10,202 bases of DNA, taken from positions 1 to 10,202 of the forward strand of contig JAOZNS010000085.1 of assembly GCA_029933635.1 (NCBI GenBank), read 5' to 3'. The DNA comes from Candidatus Zixiibacteriota bacterium. GTDB taxonomy: Bacteria; Zixibacteria; MSB-5A5; SM1-73. Position 1 is the stretch's first letter; each line of letters starts with the position of its first letter. The translations under genes and the position numbers were made by a program. Shown in pieces: positions 6,454 through 10,202 of this stretch. Under the pieces are notes generated by a model. The model saw only the letters and a list, made by a program, of their open reading frames with translations, was not told where the DNA came from and searched no databases.

Positions 6454-7719
6454 TTACTTATGCTCGTTAGACCAAGCCAATTGTCCTCTGGGGGCAAGAA
6501 GATCTAAGGCATAAAGCAGATTATCTCGTTTGGCTTGAAAATCTGCCAGATACTCCCTTTTCACCGGATGAAGCGGAGGGGCAACCATCCTCAAAGGATT
6601 GACAAATCTTCCGTTGGCTTTTACTCGATAATCCAAGTGAGGGCCGGTGGAACAACCTGTGCTTCCCACATATCCGATCAACTGTTTCTGTTTCACCTTG
6701 GTCCCTTTTCTGATGCCTCGGGCAAAACTTAAGAGATGTCCATAGGTGGTAACGAAACCGTTGGGGTGGCGAATCTCTATGATCTTTCCAAAACCTTTCC
6801 TCCATCCGGCAAAGACAACCACCCCATCACCGGAAGCCACCACCGGCGTGCCTATCGGAGCGGCGTAATCTACACCCAAGTGTGGTCGGTATCTTTTGAA
6901 AATGGGATGAAAACGACTGTAGGAAAACCGAGAGCTGATCCTCCGATAATTCAGTGGGGACTTTAAAAAAGCCTTCCGCACCGACTGGCCCGTAGGGTCA
7001 AAATAACCTTTTTTTCCTTCCGGGTTTTGATACAGCACCGCCTGATGAAGCTGTCCGCTCAAATTATATTCAGCCGCAAGGATATCACCGTATTTAACGA
7101 AATTGCCATCCTTGTAATACTCCTCAAAGATCAATCGAAACGTATCTCCCCCTCTTGGCTCGGTTAAGAAATCTATCTCCCACTCAAATACTTCAGTGAA
7201 CTTCATGATCAGCTCCGGGCTTTCGCATCTGTCAATCATGGACTCCCATAAAGAACTTTTTATCTCGCCCTGGAGGGATTTGATCAGGCAATTAAAATAA
7301 AGGGTATCCAGCTCTGCCTTTAGCTTCCCTTCTTCTCGTATCACCTTTATTTTTTGACGCATCCCGTTTTGATATTCAAAGTAAAGTATTGAATCCGGCG
7401 TGGTCACCAAGGTGTACTCATCACCGGGTAAAGACCTTTTTAAATTGAACTTCTCCTTGAGGGAGGAGGTGAGCTGATAAATTAGCCGCTGAGATAGACC
7501 TTTTCTTGAAAGGGAAAGGGCTAAAGGCTCATTTTGGCTTAGCTTTCCTTTATATATGCAACCTAAGGGGATTGGATTTAGGACCGCCTCTTTACAATTC
7601 TGATCTTTTTCTGCTTCAAAAAGACCGGAGAATCTTCCAAAGAAGGAGAAAACGACCAGAAGCCCTAAAAGGGAGAGGGCTCGGGTTATCTTCCTTTTGC
7701 TGCCAAATTTCAAACTCAT
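6454..7719 (-). CDS. M23-family (LytM) peptidoglycan endopeptidase, membrane-anchored
   Basis: A 421-residue MepM-like protein that should cleave peptidoglycan cross-links or stem peptides outside the cytoplasmic membrane. Basic residues followed by a hydrophobic stretch (about 14-34) form a signal peptide or anchor. A middle region (about 45-245) resembles the OapA/Csd3-type regulatory part of MepM proteins (SLPGDEYTLV near 96-105, GGDTFRLIFEEYY near 190-202). The LytM domain (about 265-378) shows HPIFKRYRPHLGVDYAAPIGTPV with zinc ligands His280 and Asp284, TTYGHL with His328, and STGPHLDYR with His361. In the last motif Asp363 stands where the third zinc ligand is normally His (HLH). Its ATG overlaps the upstream stop by four bases (ATGA, 7716-7719), so it is probably translated with the Memo-AMMECR1 fusion. 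The 40 residues after the domain are of unknown role. Confidence 0.92.
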   Translation of the reverse strand: MSLKFGSKRKITRALSLLGLLVVFSFFGRFSGLFEAEKDQNCKEAVLNPIPLGCIYKGKLSQNEPLALSLSRKGLSQRLIYQLTSSLKEKFNLKRSLPGDEYTLVTTPDSILYFEYQNGMRQKIKVIREEGKLKAELDTLYFNCLIKSLQGEIKSSLWESMIDRCESPELIMKFTEVFEWEIDFLTEPRGGDTFRLIFEEYYKDGNFVKYGDILAAEYNLSGQLHQAVLYQNPEGKKGYFDPTGQSVRKAFLKSPLNYRRISSRFSYSRFHPIFKRYRPHLGVDYAAPIGTPVVASGDGVVVFAGWRKGFGKIIEIRHPNGFVTTYGHLLSFARGIRKGTKVKQKQLIGYVGSTGCSTGPHLDYRVKANGRFVNPLRMVAPPLHPVKREYLADFQAKRDNLLYALDLLAPRGQLAWSNEHK

Positions 7720-9290
7720 TTCTTCTCTTCAAACACCTCGGCTGAAAAGATGTAGATTTCCGCATCCTTATCCTTCCAGCAGTTCTTATCGTAGATGCCT
7801 GCCTTGAAACAGATCTCATTTAGGAAGGTGATCCGATCCCATCCTTGTTCCGTAGCGACCTGAGGAAGGAAGACCCCCTGGTGGTATCCCTTTTTCAACA
7901 CGATGCCGTGCTTTCCTATTTGGATTTCTTTGATGTCTTTGATCCTTTTTAAAGGGGTGAGAACGGATATCTCCAACGTCAGAGAAGGAAGCTCATCTGG
8001 AATGACCGGAGGAAAGCGGGGATCTCTTAAAGCCGCTGCCTCAGCCATCTCCTGAATGGTGATGTAAAGCGGTTTGATAGCCTCAATGTAGCCGATACAT
8101 CCTCGCAAACGACCGTTTTTGTGGATGGTCACGAAAGCTCCTCGCCTCTCCTCCAAGAGGGATGAGTGGACTTCAAACTCTGAAGGTTGCTCTCCTTTGA
8201 CTTTCTTCTCAATTGTGGTGCGTGCGATATGCAATAAGGTTTCCTTATCCTCTTCAGAAAGACCAACTTCAGTCCCTGCTTTTTCCTTTTCTGTTTTTTC
8301 CTCACCTTCGGGCTTGGATTGGGAATCGTAGAGGACCGCGGCCACGTAACCCACCACACCTGATCTCTCTCCGGTGATGTCCCCGGAGTTGGCATATTTT
8401 AGCACCTTGGCTTTGTCCGCTCCCAGACCTCTGGCAGCAAGCATGGTAGCTACGATGGGGCTTCCTCCGCAGGCTTCACACACGCCGGCGGAAAGATCGG
8501 CAAACAACCCCTCAGGATCAAAGGAATTTATATGGTCTATGGCGATGCTATCCAATCGAACCGCCTCATCGTATGGATGATAATGAGAATAGTCTGAACT
8601 GGCTACGATCAATACATCCCTTCCTTCAAGGGACTTTATCAGAGCTTCTGCCAAAGCCTCACAAGTGTTCCAATCTCGATCACCAATGACGATGGGCACC
8701 AGCTTGAATTTCCCTAAGACCACCTGGAGAAAAGGAAGTTGAACCTCTATTGCATGCTCGCCTCTGCCTTCCACAAAGCCATGTCCTTTGGTGGAAAGAA
8801 ATACCCTTTCCTCTATGTCCGCCATTTCTCCAGCCAAGGCAGTATCCACAGGAATTGTTCCTAAGGGGGTTTCATAAGCCCCCCCGTTATACACCGAAGC
8901 TCCCTGAAAGTAAGCTACATGACTGGGGGAGATAACCACCACCGTCTCAAAGGAAAAACCCTCCAGGAGCTTGAAGGCATAGGCCGCTACCTGACCCGAA
9001 TACATATATCCCGCGTGGGGCGAAAATAGAGCTTTTATATTACCCGGAACCGGCTCCTTCTTAGCTTTTTTAAAAAAATCAGTTATCTGTCTGGTTAAAG
9101 TCAAAGGATCGCCAGGATAAAATTGATTTGCCACTGCAGGCTTTCTTACTTGTTCCATTTTAAATCTCCCCTCCTTATCAGTATCTTTCCCAGCCTCAGA
9201 CTTAGACCGCTTCCCACAGTTTGATAGATAAAAAAAGATAAAAAATAAGAATACAAAAGCGAAAAATAAAAATTTTTTCTTTTTCCTCAT
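7716..9290 (-). CDS. amrB: Memo-AMMECR1 fusion (AmmeMemoRadiSam B+A) with N-terminal export signal
   Basis: This 524-residue protein joins two members of the AmmeMemoRadiSam trio. Residues about 48-321 are Memo (protein B), with the metal-site residues His92 (SPHAGYMYSG), His124 (SPSH) and Cys274 (CEACGGSPI), plus GEHAIEVQLPFL and SSDYSHYHPY. A charged linker (about 324-342) leads to AMMECR1 (protein A, about 345-520) with its hallmark LRGCIG at 395-400. Memo is related to extradiol dioxygenases; biochemical roles are unresolved. The radical SAM partner is not in this window. Residues 1-44 are unusual: KKKK, a hydrophobic run (7-22), and LSNC (22-25), a borderline lipobox, then a polar linker. 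ATG 9290 has GAGGTGA six bases upstream; an internal ATG at 9158 (Met45), directly before the canonical Memo start, has an even stronger site. The stop overlaps the M23 peptidase start. Confidence 0.93.
   Translation of the reverse strand: MRKKKKFLFFAFVFLFFIFFYLSNCGKRSKSEAGKDTDKEGRFKMEQVRKPAVANQFYPGDPLTLTRQITDFFKKAKKEPVPGNIKALFSPHAGYMYSGQVAAYAFKLLEGFSFETVVVISPSHVAYFQGASVYNGGAYETPLGTIPVDTALAGEMADIEERVFLSTKGHGFVEGRGEHAIEVQLPFLQVVLGKFKLVPIVIGDRDWNTCEALAEALIKSLEGRDVLIVASSDYSHYHPYDEAVRLDSIAIDHINSFDPEGLFADLSAGVCEACGGSPIVATMLAARGLGADKAKVLKYANSGDITGERSGVVGYVAAVLYDSQSKPEGEEKTEKEKAGTEVGLSEEDKETLLHIARTTIEKKVKGEQPSEFEVHSSLLEERRGAFVTIHKNGRLRGCIGYIEAIKPLYITIQEMAEAAALRDPRFPPVIPDELPSLTLEISVLTPLKRIKDIKEIQIGKHGIVLKKGYHQGVFLPQVATEQGWDRITFLNEICFKAGIYDKNCWKDKDAEIYIFSAEVFEEKK
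9159..9176 (-). promoter_or_regulatory. Strong internal ribosome binding site in front of Met45 of the Memo-AMMECR1 fusion
   Basis: On the minus strand AAGGAGGGGAG (9166-9176) stands seven bases before ATG 9158. It is close to a perfect anti-16S match and is better than most sites in the window. Because it lies within the coding sequence for the linker after the hydrophobic N-terminus, it could drive a second, signal-less product of 480 residues that begins MEQVRKPAVA, the canonical beginning of Memo proteins. Confidence 0.55.
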
Positions 9291-9383
9291 CTTCTCTCAC
9301 CTCGATTTAAGGAACACTGCTTTATCCTGCGGATGTTGGATAGTCTGGGGATGAATTCTTTATAGACAAAATGGATGAAGATT

Positions 9384-10202
9384 TTATCTCCTGGGAGATT
9401 TCCCTGATGTTAAGCTTTTTTTTGTATGAGGTGAACCTTTTCTCCTTCGACCTCCCCTCTTCCTCTTCATATCCAGCGCCAGCTTTAGCACCTCATCCAT
9501 GGTTTCCACGAAAACGAACTTTATCTTCTTTTTTATCTCATCTGGTATCTCCACCATATCCTTTTGATTCTCCTTGGGCAAAATCAAAGTTTCCACTCCA
9601 GCTCTATATGCGGCTAAGGCTTTCTCCTTCAAGCCTCCGACAGGAAGAATCTCACCCCTTAAGGTTAGCTCTCCGGTCATGGCTAATTTGGGTTTAACTG
9701 GTTTTTCTATCAAAAGAGATGTTATGGCAGTAGCCATTGTGATTCCGGCTGATGGACCATCCTTCGGGATGGCTCCTGCTGGAACATGGACGTGGATGTC
9801 ATATTTATCGAAGAAATCCTCTTCGATGCCTAACTTTTTGCCGGTGGAGCGAACATAGGATAATGCGGTTTGAACCGACTCCTTCATTACCTCACCTAAA
9901 TAACCGGTCAGGGTGAGAGATTTTTTTCCCTTCATTTTGGTGGCTTCCACAAACATCAGCTCTCCTCCGGTCTGGGTCCAGGCAACCCCTGGCACCACCC
10001 CTATCTGGGGGACTCTTTGCACCATCTCCTGGAAGAATTTAACTGGTCCCAAGAATTTTTCTAAATTCTTGGTGGTTATTTCCACTTTTCTTTTCTGCCC
10101 GGAGGCAACCATCTTGGCGACCTTTCTGCAGATGGTGGCGATCTCCCTATCCAGATTTCTCAACCCTGCTTCTCTGGTGTAATCGGTGATGATTTTCTTA
10201 AC
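9384..10202 (-). CDS. lon: Lon ATP-dependent protease, C-terminal part (gene runs off right edge)
   Basis: The visible 272 codons cover the end of the AAA+ module and the whole S16 peptidase domain of Lon, the cytosolic protease that degrades misfolded and regulatory proteins. The reading frame continues to the right edge: codons before 10163 give VKKIITDYTREAG, the classic Lon sensor-2 region, so the TTG at 10163 is not the start. The Ser-Lys dyad is present: PKDGPSAG (Ser codon 9750-9752) and GGLKEKALAA (Lys codon 9627-9629). TGELTLRGEILPVGG and LILPKEN also match. The end is odd: after KLALDM, where Lon normally stops within a few residues, there are 27 more residues of which 13 are Arg or Lys (KRKRGGRRRKG through SPRR). 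Near the end lies a run of eight A (minus strand; plus 9416-9423). The Memo-AMMECR1 gene follows after 93 bases. Confidence 0.96.
   Translation of the reverse strand, partial: VKKIITDYTREAGLRNLDREIATICRKVAKMVASGQKRKVEITTKNLEKFLGPVKFFQEMVQRVPQIGVVPGVAWTQTGGELMFVEATKMKGKKSLTLTGYLGEVMKESVQTALSYVRSTGKKLGIEEDFFDKYDIHVHVPAGAIPKDGPSAGITMATAITSLLIEKPVKPKLAMTGELTLRGEILPVGGLKEKALAAYRAGVETLILPKENQKDMVEIPDEIKKKIKFVFVETMDEVLKLALDMKRKRGGRRRKGSPHTKKSLTSGKSPRR

Noticed and set aside
6521..6805. 94-codon minus-strand frame inside the M23 peptidase gene
   Set aside because: It is an out-of-frame shadow of the LytM domain coding region, which is certain from its motifs.
8129..8395. 88-codon minus-strand frame inside the Memo-AMMECR1 linker
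   Set aside because: It is out of frame with the fusion; the linker frame is continuous and joins two intact domains, so no separate gene or frameshift is needed.

Overview
The window is bacterial chromosome of moderate GC content. It is densely packed: several genes overlap by 4 to 47 bases, AG-rich Shine-Dalgarno sequences are common, and non-ATG starts are likely for at least two genes (TTG for the DprA-like gene, GTG or TTG for the PfkB kinase). The families (Lon, DprA, ComF-type phosphoribosyltransferase, YigZ/IMPACT, M23 peptidase, PAP2, LTA-synthase-like sulfatase) are bacterial. I see no phage, transposase, CRISPR or rRNA. The mix, including a Memo-AMMECR1 fusion, would fit a poorly characterised or uncultivated lineage, but the window does not identify a taxon.

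Layout. At the left edge a plus-strand gene, truncated by the window edge, encodes an LTA-synthase/MdoB-like sulfatase-fold enzyme. It converges on a leftward series occupying the rest of the window. Read in transcription order from the right edge, that series is: the C-terminal part of Lon protease (gene runs off the edge); a Memo-AMMECR1 fusion with an N-terminal membrane or lipoprotein signal; an M23 (LytM) endopeptidase overlapping it by ATGA; a ComF-like phosphoribosyltransferase cut by an in-frame TAG; a divergent DprA/SLOG protein; an 83-residue protein of unknown function; a YigZ/IMPACT protein overlapping it by ATGA; a PfkB sugar or nucleoside kinase overlapping YigZ; a 309-base gap holding a REP/MITE-like nested palindrome; a PAP2 membrane phosphatase; and a macro-domain protein overlapping it. 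A candidate terminator for this last pair lies inside the 3' end of the convergent sulfatase gene.

How the genes may work together. Three blocks are tightly linked: amrB-amrA fusion with M23 (both predicted membrane-attached or exported), the small protein with YigZ and PfkB, and PAP2 with the macro-domain protein. ComF-like and DprA-like genes are neighbours and both families are linked to natural transformation, but here one is split by a stop codon and the other is divergent at family motifs. The points most worth following are the fusion with two well-formed ribosome binding sites (a possible exported form and cytosolic form), the in-frame TAG in the phosphoribosyltransferase, the palindromic repeat, and the unusual basic tail on Lon. 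No complete new defence or metabolic system can be demonstrated from sequence alone.
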